64,000 nucleotides of DNA from an uncultured Bacteroidia bacterium (GTDB lineage: Bacteria > Bacteroidota > Bacteroidia > Bacteroidales > F082), in contig CAJVWU010000005.1 of NCBI GenBank assembly GCA_913009755.1, positions 22,164-86,163 on the forward strand, written 5' to 3'. The position numbers were made by a program, and so were the translations under genes. Positions 11,364-20,233 of this stretch are shown here, piece after piece (positions within the stretch are counted from its first letter, which is position 1; every line of letters starts with the position of its first letter). The notes below the pieces were generated by a model. It ran no database searches, was not told the DNA's origin, and saw only the letters and a program-made list of their open reading frames with translations.

Positions 11364-11849
11364 CTAATAAATACTTCCGGTATTGACGACCGGCGCAACA
11401 TCTTTGTCCGAAGTCAGTACCACCATCAGGTTGCTTACCATATTTGCTTTTCGTTCTTCGTCCAGTTCGATGATCTGTTTTTTGGAAAGGGCATCCAGGG
11501 CCATTTCCACCATGCCCACGGCACCTTCAACAATCTTGATTCTTGCCGCTACAATGGCAGTCGCCTGTTGGCGTTTCAACATGGCGCCGGCAATCTCCCG
11601 GGCATAAGCAATGTAGTTGATCCTGGCTTCACTCTGGATATCCACAAAATGAACATAATCGTCCACATCAAAAGCTGCTTTAAAAGTGTCGCTCACCCGC
11701 CACACCAGGACAACACCGATAATGATAAAGGCAATCAGCCATATCATTTTCATAAAAATAATTCCCAATATCGGGACAATAATTAGCAACAACGTGATAA
11801 GAAGCATCAAATAACCTGAAACGGGTTGATATTCTTTTTCTTTTTTCAT
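11364..11849 (-). CDS. SPFH-domain (stomatin/prohibitin-like) protein, internally shortened
   Basis: A 161-residue open frame. The N-terminal membrane region (13–46) and the C-terminal half ([20 protein letters not shown] through PVVNTGSIY) match the Bacteroidetes SPFH proteins I know, which are about 280 residues. Two blocks appear to be missing in frame: most of the SPFH core, between residues about 42 and 46, and a helical segment between residues about 73 and 76, together about 110–120 residues. Such proteins scaffold membrane microdomains. It may be a non-functional deletion product, an assembly collapse, or a genuine mini-protein. The reading frame is unbroken, which is unusual for decay. 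Confidence 0.6.
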   Translation of the reverse strand: MKKEKEYQPVSGYLMLLITLLLIIVPILGIIFMKMIWLIAFIIIGVVLVWRVSDTFKAAFDVDDYVHFVDIQSEARINYIAYAREIAGAMLKRQQATAIVAARIKIVEGAVGMVEMALDALSKKQIIELDEERKANMVSNLMVVLTSDKDVAPVVNTGSIY

Positions 11850-11975
11850 GACTTTAATCTTTTAAGTGATATTAAATTGATATTGCAATAATACTATTAT
11901 TTTTCCCGTTTGTCAAGTGGTTTAAAGGATGATGAAAACGCTTAAAGTTTCGTTATGTTTATTTGTAAAACTGGT

Positions 11976-11983
11976 TAACTTTG
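11976..11983 (+). promoter_or_regulatory. -7 element TAACTTTG upstream of yidC
   Basis: A perfect TAnnTTTG match 36 bases before the yidC ATG. No well-spaced -33 TTTG is visible, so only half of the promoter is supported. Confidence 0.45.
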
Positions 11984-12018
11984 CATCCCTGTTTTTTTAT
12001 TGTGAATAACACTCCTGT

Positions 12019-13926
12019 ATGAATAAAAATACGATCCTCGGTTTTATCCTGATTGCTGCCATCATGATTGGTTACACTGTTTGGATGTCTCCTTCGAAGG
12101 AAGAGAAAGCCAGACTTCAACGGATTGAAGATTCTATCAGCCGGGTGAAAAAGATAGCAGAAAGAAAACAAGCCGAATTAAAAAAGCAGTTACCCCCCGA
12201 AGAAGTAACTGAAAAAAATTCAGTTCCCGCACAGGAACAGGGTGCTGAAGCAAAAGACCTTGGGGAAAGGCGAAACAAATATGCTAATTTTGCCAATGAA
12301 TCCATAGGCCGGAAAGATACCATCACCATCGAAACAGACCTGGTCACGTATAAGATCAGTACAAAAAGCGGTTTTATCATTGATGCTGTCTTAAAAAAAT
12401 ACCAAACCTGGGATTCATTGCCACTCCAGCTTTTTGAACCGGGATATAATAATTTCGGACTTGCGTTTTTTTCTCAGAACAAGTTGGTCAATACCAACGA
12501 GCTGTATTTTACCCCCACCGATTCTTCGTCCCGCCATTTCAGCATCAGCGGCGATAAGGATTTTCAATTCAGCATGCGCCTTTATGCCGACGACAGCGAA
12601 GGGAAGACCAATCCAAACAGTTACATCGAATACCTTTATAATTTTAAAGGGGACAATTATATGTTTGATTTCACCATTAACCTGGTGAACATGAGGGGTG
12701 TCATCCCGGCAAACATCAACACGATGGAATTGAATTGGTTTTCTGACCTGATACAACAAGAGCGCAGTATTGACCGTTTCAACGGCTCCACCGTATATTA
12801 TAAATTTTACCACGATGATGTTGATTATCTTTCGGAAACAAAAGATGAAGAAAAGCAGATCAACACCCGGCTGAGATGGGTTTCTTTCAAACAGCGTTTT
12901 TTCTCGTCCACTTTAATTGCCAAAGAATATTTTGGCGGGGGAAACATCAAAACCTACGAGTTGAAGGATAAACCCTATCCGAAGTATCTCAAAACAATGA
13001 GTGCCAGCCTTGATGTTCCGATCAACCCATCCGGGAACACTTCCATCCCGTTATCAATGTACATGGGCCCCAACAAATTTAAAACGCTCAGGTCGTATCA
13101 TCTTGAACTGGAACGTCAGATACCCATCGGGTGGAGTTTGTTCATTCTTGCCTGGATCAACGAATACATTATCATCCCTGTATTTGACTGGCTTGGCGGA
13201 TACGGGTGGAATTATGGTATTGTTATCCTGGTTTTAACTATCATGCTTAAAACCGTTCTGTTCCCCATTGCTTACAAAACTTATATGTCGTCAGCCAAGA
13301 TGCGTGTGTTAAAGCCGGAAGTGGAAGAGATCAACAAGAAGTTTCCCAAGAAAGAGGATGCCATGAAGAAGCAGAAGGCTGTGATGGGCCTCTACAAGAA
13401 AGCCGGTGCAAACCCCGCCTCAGGATGTGTCCCTATGCTTTTGCAGATGCCCATACTATTTGCCATGTTCCGCTTCTTCCCTTCATCCATTGAATTACGC
13501 CAGCAGTCATTTCTTTGGGCACACGACCTTTCAAGCTACGATTCCATTCTTGACCTGCCTTTCAAAATTCCGTTTTACGGCGACCACGTCAGCCTGTTTA
13601 CTTTGCTGATGACCATTTCCACAGTAATGTACACTTACCTGAACAACCAGATGATGGGTCAGCAAACTACCCAGATGCCAGGCATGAAGACGATGATGTA
13701 TATCATGCCTGTCATGTTCCTCGGTATATTCAACAACTATGCATCCGGTTTAAGCTATTATTATTTTCTTGCCAACATCATCACTTTTGGCCAGATGTTT
13801 GTATTCCGTTACCTTGTTAATGAAGACAAACTCCGTGCACAGATTGAAGCCAACAAGAAAAAACCAAGAAAAACATCAAATTTCCAGAAAAGGCTTGAAG
13901 AAGCAGCTAAAAAAAGAGGGCGATAG
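12019..13926 (+). CDS. yidC: membrane protein insertase YidC
   Basis: A 635-residue YidC/Oxa1 insertase that helps integrate and fold inner-membrane proteins. TM1 is at 5–21, followed by a large periplasmic P1 domain (about 95–350) and the five-helix insertase core from about residue 370 (GWSLFILAWINEYIII onward) with the cytoplasmic hairpin AKMRVLKPEVEEINKKFPKK. A basic C-terminal tail ends the protein. Length and order are typical of Bacteroidetes, and yidC often follows pyrG in this phylum. It runs directly into the TonB-receptor gene. Confidence 0.95.
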   Translation: MNKNTILGFILIAAIMIGYTVWMSPSKEEKARLQRIEDSISRVKKIAERKQAELKKQLPPEEVTEKNSVPAQEQGAEAKDLGERRNKYANFANESIGRKDTITIETDLVTYKISTKSGFIIDAVLKKYQTWDSLPLQLFEPGYNNFGLAFFSQNKLVNTNELYFTPTDSSSRHFSISGDKDFQFSMRLYADDSEGKTNPNSYIEYLYNFKGDNYMFDFTINLVNMRGVIPANINTMELNWFSDLIQQERSIDRFNGSTVYYKFYHDDVDYLSETKDEEKQINTRLRWVSFKQRFFSSTLIAKEYFGGGNIKTYELKDKPYPKYLKTMSASLDVPINPSGNTSIPLSMYMGPNKFKTLRSYHLELERQIPIGWSLFILAWINEYIIIPVFDWLGGYGWNYGIVILVLTIMLKTVLFPIAYKTYMSSAKMRVLKPEVEEINKKFPKKEDAMKKQKAVMGLYKKAGANPASGCVPMLLQMPILFAMFRFFPSSIELRQQSFLWAHDLSSYDSILDLPFKIPFYGDHVSLFTLLMTISTVMYTYLNNQMMGQQTTQMPGMKTMMYIMPVMFLGIFNNYASGLSYYYFLANIITFGQMFVFRYLVNEDKLRAQIEANKKKPRKTSNFQKRLEEAAKKRGR

Positions 13927-13967
13927 CCATAGTCCGGACAGAAGCCCCAATTTAAAAAAACCGGGCA

Positions 13968-16375
13968 ATGGAAAAAGGTTAACCCTGTTTTTAATCTTTT
14001 TCCTTTTTCTTTTGGAGAATATTTTCCCGCAAAACGTTTTTATCTACGATCAGCAGACAGGCAACCCGATAAGCGATGTTTTTCTTTTTAATGAACAAAA
14101 AACCGTTACCACACTTTCCGACAGAACGGGCATTGCCGATATCAGCGTATTCGGACCGGAAGACCTGATTGTTTTTCAACATTCTTCTTATGAAAATCTG
14201 GTATTGAACAAAATCAATATATCATCCTTAAAATTCAAAATCGGGATGAAACAAAAACTTGTGAGCTTGAATGAAGTGGTGGTATCGGCCAATAAATGGG
14301 AATCAGACAAAAGGGAAGTGCCCAACCAGATTGAGGTGATAAAAAACAGAGACATTGTTTTTGAAAACCCGCAAACCTCAGCCGACATGCTGGCAAACGG
14401 AAACCAGGTGTTTGTTCAAAAAAGTCAATTGGGGGGTGGAAGCCCTATGTTGCGTGGGTTTGCTGCCAACAGGATATTGCTTGTTATTGACGGGGTGAGG
14501 CAAAACAATGCCATTTACCGCTCCGGTAACCTGCAAAACATCCTCCAGGCCGATGTGAATTCCATCGAAAGCGCAGAAGTGATATTCGGCCCGGGAACCA
14601 TCATCTATGGCAGCGATGCATTGGGTGGGGTAATTGACATCCACACCCTTTCCCCCAAATTATCAGGCAATAAAAACTGGACGGTTTCGGGGCATGGGCT
14701 TGCCCGTGTTGCTTCTGCCGACTTTGAAAAAACCATCCATGCCGACATGAATTTCGGGAATAACAAATGGGCCTTCCTGTTTTCGCTGTCGTTCAGCGAT
14801 TTTGACGATCTGAAAACGGGCAACCTGCACAACAGATATGCCACACGCCCGCAATATGTTACCCGGGTTAACGGAATGGATTCAACGGTTATTAACGACA
14901 AACCCAATATGCAACGCTTCTCGGGCTACAGCCAGTTCAATCTTTTTTTTAAGATCAAGCAACAATTTTCAAAATATAACAACTGGACCTATTCGTTTTA
15001 TATGAGCAAAGCAAACGAAGTGCCCCGATATGACCGTCTGCTTCAATACAAAGGGAATACGCTGAAATATGCCCAATGGTATTATCTGCCTCAGCAATGG
15101 ATAATGAACAGCCTGAACCTGAATTTTACGAAACCAAACAAAGCATTTAACAATGCCCGTTTCAATGTAGCTTACCAGAACGTTAAAGAAGGGCGCAACG
15201 ACCGCAAGTACCGGCATGAATGGCTTAGAAAAAGAGATGAAACGGTTAACATTCTTTCGTTGAATGCCGACTTCGATAAAAATTTGCGTTGGGACAACTA
15301 TCTATTTTACGGGGTTGAATTTATTTACAACGGGGTTACTTCCGTTGGTCAAAAAGAGAACATCAACACCGGGGAGACCCAAACAGCGGCCAGCCGCTAT
15401 CCTGACGGCATCAACAATTATTTCCAGACGGGAGCATACGTGGAATGGAAAAAGAATTATTCCGGAATCCCCTTGTCGCTTCAGGCCGGGGCACGATATA
15501 CTTTTGTCAGCCTCTATTCCACTTTTAACGATACCAGCTTTTACCCGTTGCCTTTTAATGAAATCAGAATACAAAACGGCGCCATTATCGGCAGTGCAGG
15601 CCTTACCTACCGGCCCGGAGCATGGCAGGTCAAATTCAACCTTTCTTCCGGGTTCAGGGCACCCAACCTGGATGATGTGGCCAAAATATTTGATTCGGAG
15701 CCGGGCAATGTGGTGGTGCCCAACAAAAACCTGAAACCCGAATATCTTTACAACGGTGAATTAGGTTTGATATATAAATATGAAACTATTTTTAATTTTG
15801 AAATTACGGCATTCTACTCTTACCTGAAAAATGCAATGGTCCGCCGCAATTTCCAGTTGAACGGGCAGGATTCCATAGTTTATGACGGTGAGCTGAGCAA
15901 AGTGCAGGCCATTGTCAATGCCGGCCATGCGACAATCTACGGCAGCAGCCTGCTTTTCAATTTCAGGATAATTAAAGACCTGGCATTCAACACAACATTG
16001 ACTTACATCAAAGGCCGCGACGATGAAGGCGACGCCATGCGGCATGCGCCACCCCTTTACGGGGCTTCCACGCTTACTTACGAACTGAACCGTTTAAAAT
16101 TAGCTGTGAGTGCAGTTTACAATGCCGAAGTCAGTTATGCAAATCTTGCACCCGGCGAAAGGGGCAAGGCATACTTATATGCCACCGATGCAAGCGGTAA
16201 CCCTTATTCTCCCGCCTGGTGGACATTGAATTTGAATGGCAGTTATGCTTTTAATCAAAGCTTTCTCATCACTTTTGGCGTTGACAATATCCTGAACTAC
16301 CGCTACAGGCCTTATTCTTCGGGGATTACAGCCCCGGGGATAAATTTTATTGTTGCTTTCAGGTATAGCTTTTAA
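13968..16375 (+). CDS. TonB-dependent outer-membrane receptor, heme type; start disrupted
   Basis: The receptor has a signal region (LFLIFFLFLLENIFPQ), a carboxypeptidase-regulatory-like domain, a plug with SPMLRGFAANRILLVIDGV and RQNNAIYRSGNLQN (the pattern of HmuR/PhuR heme receptors) and a C-terminal barrel ending in Phe. The coding frame is open back to 13769, deep inside yidC, but has no plausible start near the signal peptide. The obvious ATG at 13968 is in another frame and reads only four codons (ATG GAA AAA GGT TAA). One more A in the A5 run at 13972–13976 would give a perfect start MEKRLTLF. Either the run is miscalled or the gene is mutated. Confidence 0.8.
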
Positions 16376-16417
16376 AAAATCCTTAATTTTATTATCTGAG
16401 TTTTATAATTCATAGTT

Positions 16418-17530
16418 ATGACTGCCAGACAAAAATTGAAAGAATTGTTGGCCTTAGCAGATATACGGATCAATGGTGACAGGCCCTGGGATATGCTGGT
16501 CCATAACGATAAACTGTATGGCCGTATCCTTTCGGGGGGAAGCCTTGCATTGGGGGAAGCTTATATGGACGGATGGTGGGACTGTGATGCATTGGATCAG
16601 TTCTTTCAAAGGGTATTGAAAGCCAATCTGCAAAATAAAATCCGCAAGTCACCGTCACTACTCCTTTTTATGATGCAGGCCCGCCTGACCAACATGCAGA
16701 GAAAATCGAAAGCTTTCAATATTGGTAAAAAACATTACGACACCGGGAATACCTTGTTTGAGAACATGCTCGACAAAAACATGAATTACAGTTGCGGCTA
16801 CTGGAAAGACACCTCCGGTCTTGATCAGGCCCAGCTCAATAAAATGGAACTGATTTGCCGCAAACTGATGCTGAAACCCGGAATGAAGCTGCTGGATATC
16901 GGTTGCGGCTGGGGAACGCTGGCAAAGTATGCTGCTGAAAAATACAAAGTAAAAGTATTGGGTATAACCGTTTCGGAAAAGCAGGCCGGTTATGCAAAAA
17001 AGCTGGTCAAGGGACTGGATGTTGACATCCTGATGGAAGATTACAGAAACATAAAAGGTATATTCGACCGTATTGTTTCGGTCGGGATGATAGAGCATGT
17101 GGGATATAAGAATTACCGTACTTACTTTAAAAAAGCAGCATCAATCCTTAAAGAGAACGGCCTTTTTTTGTTGCATACCATTGGCAGCAACCGGTCGGTA
17201 AGGCAAACAAACCCCTGGACACAGAAATACATTTTCCCCAACAGCATGCTCCCTTCCGCACAGCAACTGACCTCGGCTTACGAAGGTTTGTTCAGGATGG
17301 AAGACTGGCACAGCTTCGGGCCTTACTACGATAAAACCCTGATGGCCTGGCATGAAAATTTCAATAAAAACCGGGAAAAGATAAAAAGCAATTACGACGA
17401 ACGTTTCAGGAGGATGTGGAACTATTACCTGTTGAGTTCTGCCGGTTCGTTCAGGGCACACGACAATCAATTGTGGCAGATCGTTTTCTCAAAAACAGGT
17501 TCGCAGATTGATTACGAAAGCATAAGGTAA
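16418..17530 (+). CDS. cfa: cyclopropane-fatty-acyl-phospholipid synthase
   Basis: A 370-residue enzyme that transfers a methylene group from S-adenosylmethionine to double bonds of membrane phospholipid acyl chains. It shows the family segment around HYDTGN and NMNYSCGYW (106–129), the SAM-binding LLDIGCGWG (158–166) and the substrate-pocket IEHVGYKNYRTYF region. Length is near that of the E. coli enzyme (382). Near its end, bases 17435–17460 recur almost exactly at 17854–17879. It may respond to envelope stress, but no regulatory site is visible. Confidence 0.93.
   Translation: MTARQKLKELLALADIRINGDRPWDMLVHNDKLYGRILSGGSLALGEAYMDGWWDCDALDQFFQRVLKANLQNKIRKSPSLLLFMMQARLTNMQRKSKAFNIGKKHYDTGNTLFENMLDKNMNYSCGYWKDTSGLDQAQLNKMELICRKLMLKPGMKLLDIGCGWGTLAKYAAEKYKVKVLGITVSEKQAGYAKKLVKGLDVDILMEDYRNIKGIFDRIVSVGMIEHVGYKNYRTYFKKAASILKENGLFLLHTIGSNRSVRQTNPWTQKYIFPNSMLPSAQQLTSAYEGLFRMEDWHSFGPYYDKTLMAWHENFNKNREKIKSNYDERFRRMWNYYLLSSAGSFRAHDNQLWQIVFSKTGSQIDYESIR
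17435..17460. repeat. near-direct repeat A (inside cfa 3' end)
   Basis: AGTTCTGCCGGTT followed by C/G and TTCAGGGCACA: 25 of 26 positions identical to 17854–17879. This is the coding copy. Confidence 0.85.
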
Positions 17531-17585
17531 GTTGCCGGCCGGTAATCGGCGGTCTGTCGTCGTAATGCGCTTGCAATGCTCTTCC

Positions 17586-17816
17586 TTATTTGTACCAAAG
17601 ACACTCCTCTGAAGTAATCCGGGAGCTAATAATCTGGAATTTTACAACAACTCTGGTTTTCTTATTAGGAGTTAATCGTCCAATAAATTCACTTTGGGAT
17701 AGAGTATTTAACAAATCTTCAATCTCGTCCAAAAGTTTTAAACTGTAATTTGTATTACCATTTCTGTTATTAAAAAATTCAAGAATGTTTCTTAATTCCA
17801 GATGGTTCTTTATAAA
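17586..17816 (-). pseudogene. RelE/ParE-type toxin remnant
   Basis: About 76 codons open to a TAA at 17586–17588 but with no start codon. The reading LRNILEFFNNRNGNTNYSLK followed by LLNTLSQSEFIGRLTP and KKTRVVVKF has the spacing of ParE/RelE toxins (helix with FxxRN, then FIGR, then TRVxxV). The C-terminal strand with the catalytic or gyrase-binding tail is replaced by unrelated sequence. No antitoxin is adjacent. The fragment lies in the decayed stretch between cfa and the broken neuromedin-U-type gene. Confidence 0.45.
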
Positions 17817-17852
17817 AAACCCTTCCGGGCTCTGCGAACTCCGGAAGGGTTT
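17811..17852 (-). terminator. Rho-independent terminator for the leftward cluster
   Basis: A perfect 12-bp stem AAACCCTTCCGG (17817–17828) with CCGGAAGGGTTT (17841–17852) and a 12-base loop. On the minus strand it is followed by TTTTTT (17819–17814), so it ends transcription coming from the DUF1254 cluster side. Confidence 0.8.
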
Positions 17853-17853
17853 A

Positions 17854-17879
17854 AGTTCTGCCGGTTGGTTCAGGGCACA
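17854..17879. repeat. near-direct repeat B (duplicated cfa tail)
   Basis: Non-coding copy of the 26-base cfa segment at 17435–17460 with one mismatch. The two copies bracket the end of cfa, the ParE remnant and the terminator. Confidence 0.85.
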
Positions 17880-17903
17880 TTACAGCCTGTTTGTGTTTTG
17901 GAG

Positions 17904-18697
17904 TTATTTTTTCGATTTGAAGATAGTTTTTGGCAACAATAGCTGCACCTGAACCCGCCATTGCTATTCGGGGCCAAAGTCAGGTCGCACAACATTATAA
18001 TACAACTGGGTTTGCAGGTTTAAAGGTAGTTTTCCACCAAGCATGACAAGTTTTCCACCTCCGGCTCCCAAAGGAACTACCCACCTGTCTCCCGAACCGG
18101 CCGTCCAGTCGGCAGTAATGATGGGTGCGCTGTTTATATACCAACCGTCGCCCTAATTGAAGTACAAGAAATAAATTCAGGAGCATGTGGTTTACATTAT
18201 CCCTTTCGGGTTTTCCGGCAAACGACCAGGCATTGTTAATTAATACCCCGAAAGTCCACTCGCCCGGTTGAGCCAAAACAACAAACGAAGGGCCGGCACT
18301 CCATTGCTGTGTACCCCGTTTACTTCCACCTGTTGGAAATTCAATTACAGGACCAAATCCCCACGTCAATCCTTTACGCAGTAAGTACAATGTCCCCCAA
18401 CCCACTCGATTCCTTGCCACTTTCGTTTGCAAAATCGGGAATGGATACTATGGGGATAATGGTCCGGGTGATGAGTCTGCCACCGGCAAAGGGAAGTACC
18501 GGTTGAATGTTCAGTACATTCATATTACGGTTAAATGGGCCGTAATTCATGTTTAAGTTATTCTGAAAGAGGAAACTCATTAGGTCTGCCAACGGGTTTG
18601 CTGCAGCTATTGATAAGTCTTCCTTAGAAGATTGTTGGGCATTTATCAATCCTACTGTAAAAATTATAAACAGTGCTGTTATTAGTATCCTTTTCAT
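17904..18697 (-). pseudogene. 'neuromedin U'-annotated outer-membrane/transporter-like gene, broken
   Basis: Three frames together spell one protein. Frame one (18697–18374) gives a signal peptide and NPLADLMSFLFQNNLNMNYG through GLGDIVLTA. Frame two (about 18395–18155) gives GLTWGFGPVIEFPTGG, WSAGPSFVVL and NNAWSFAG. Frame three (about 18155–17904) gives DGWYINSAPIITADWTAGSG, VVPLGAGGG and YYNVVRPDFGPE. A TAG at 17964–17966 stands where Trp is expected, and the frame then continues to LLPKTIFKSKK and TAA. The family is a conserved outer-membrane-like beta-rich protein of unknown role, misleadingly called neuromedin U in databases. One short deletion, one frameshift and one nonsense codon make it a pseudogene. 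Confidence 0.75.
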
Positions 18698-18746
18698 TTT
18701 TTTTTTAATATTAAGAATCAGTGATTACATTATTTGGTATTCACGC

Positions 18747-20183
18747 TTAGTTGATTTTTTCCACATCCGGTAAAACAAAACTCTTGTCGAAATAGGCTTT
18801 CTCCGGCCCGTAAAGGCGGAACAACAGGAAGAAATCTTCACCGGCTGTTGGTATCCAATTGGACTTCAGTCCGGCTGGTGCCTTTTTGCCAAAGTAGATA
18901 TCAACCGAACCATCTTTGTTCATTTTCATCGCAGATTTATCATAAGACGACAAGCCAACCTTGTTGGCATTGTTGTAAATAAATGCCTTGGTCTTCATAC
19001 TGTATGCGATAACAGACCAAAAATCCCGGGCTGGTACGTTGGCCGGCACGATAAGTTTGTAATTGTACTTTCCGGATAATAATTTGCCACCGGCATCACG
19101 CAGATCAAGCAGGTAGGCAGAGGCCTTACCCAAATGTCGTGGGATAAAGGTCACCCAGAAAAACATGCTGCCCCTTTCGTCCATCAACAGGTATTTACCT
19201 TCATCATAAACAAAACCGTCTTTGGATGGCTGTTTGAGATCCTGCCACTGGCGATTTGGCCAATAGGTTTCCGTGGAATAGCCCGGTGTTTCAAACATAT
19301 ATTGCAGGTAGGCATAGCCGGCTTTTGCCGCTTTTTCCAATGCTTGCTTCTCTTTTCCTTCAGGAGCAAATGGCTTCCCTTTCTCAATACCGATAGATGC
19401 CAACATTCCGCCCATCACCTTGTCACGCGCGAGTAACGGCTCTTCATTCAGCAGCTCGGTAATATCTGCAAAGAAACTCAGATTATAGACAGGCAATGTT
19501 GGCAAATGCTTATTTGCAATGTCAATGTAATGACCCTTTGGTGGATGAGCAGCCTGGCTCAGCGGGTAGGCATTGAGATTCAGGGCGTATTTGGCCGCCT
19601 CACCGAAACCTGCACCGTTGAGCGGGATAAGGCGTAGGGCAACAAAGGCATCATACTGATCCATAGGTACCATGAAGTAGCCTTGTGGAATTTTGCCCTT
19701 ATAACCCGGTGGTAAAAACAGATATTTTCCCCCCTTGCCCTTGTCCATACCTGCCGGGCCAATATCTGCGACCGGTTCCTGCCATACATTGATGGCACTT
19801 CCGAAAATAGCTGTTCGTTTTGAAGCCGGCGGTATATCAAGAACGACCGGGCCATTTTTTGTGGTGATAAATACCGTTGCATAAGGTGTTTGGTTGTTGG
19901 GAGTAATGGCCTCCTGCAATGGCGTGGGAGGTTTCGATAGCCAGTAAACCGTGTTGAAACTACCACCCAGATCAAAATTACCCTTGCGCATACTAATCAT
20001 ACTTACAGCCGGCATGGCCCACACCATGGCATCTATTCCACGTTGGTAGGTAATTTGGTATCTCCAGTCAGTTTGATGACTTTGCGCTTCCGGTTTAGCT
20101 TTTGGTGTTGGCTGACATCCAACGGCAAAAAGTACTATCAACGAGAGGGCTATAAGTTTTCCGGTATTCTTAATTTTCTTCAT
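18747..20183 (-). CDS. DUF1254/DUF1214 lipoprotein, paralogue 1
   Basis: A 478-residue predicted lipoprotein (lipobox FAVGC, Cys23). The N-terminal DUF1254 half has NNQTPYATVFITTKNGPVVL and the C-terminal DUF1214 half has ARDFWSVIAYSMKTKAFIYN and EDFFLLFRLYGPEKAYF. No enzymatic activity is established for the fold in bacteria as far as I know. It is the last of three tandem paralogues on this strand and is more divergent from the other two. It lies 49 bases from the broken neuromedin-U-type gene. Confidence 0.88.
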   Translation of the reverse strand: MKKIKNTGKLIALSLIVLFAVGCQPTPKAKPEAQSHQTDWRYQITYQRGIDAMVWAMPAVSMISMRKGNFDLGGSFNTVYWLSKPPTPLQEAITPNNQTPYATVFITTKNGPVVLDIPPASKRTAIFGSAINVWQEPVADIGPAGMDKGKGGKYLFLPPGYKGKIPQGYFMVPMDQYDAFVALRLIPLNGAGFGEAAKYALNLNAYPLSQAAHPPKGHYIDIANKHLPTLPVYNLSFFADITELLNEEPLLARDKVMGGMLASIGIEKGKPFAPEGKEKQALEKAAKAGYAYLQYMFETPGYSTETYWPNRQWQDLKQPSKDGFVYDEGKYLLMDERGSMFFWVTFIPRHLGKASAYLLDLRDAGGKLLSGKYNYKLIVPANVPARDFWSVIAYSMKTKAFIYNNANKVGLSSYDKSAMKMNKDGSVDIYFGKKAPAGLKSNWIPTAGEDFFLLFRLYGPEKAYFDKSFVLPDVEKIN

Positions 20184-20233
20184 TTTCCTATTTATTTTAG
20201 TAAATCCATTTTGTTATTTAAAGTTTTTACATC

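Noticed and set aside
13769..13967. TonB-receptor frame start deep inside yidC
   Set aside because: The translated segment has no signal peptide and no similarity to receptors; it is an overlap of an open frame with yidC.
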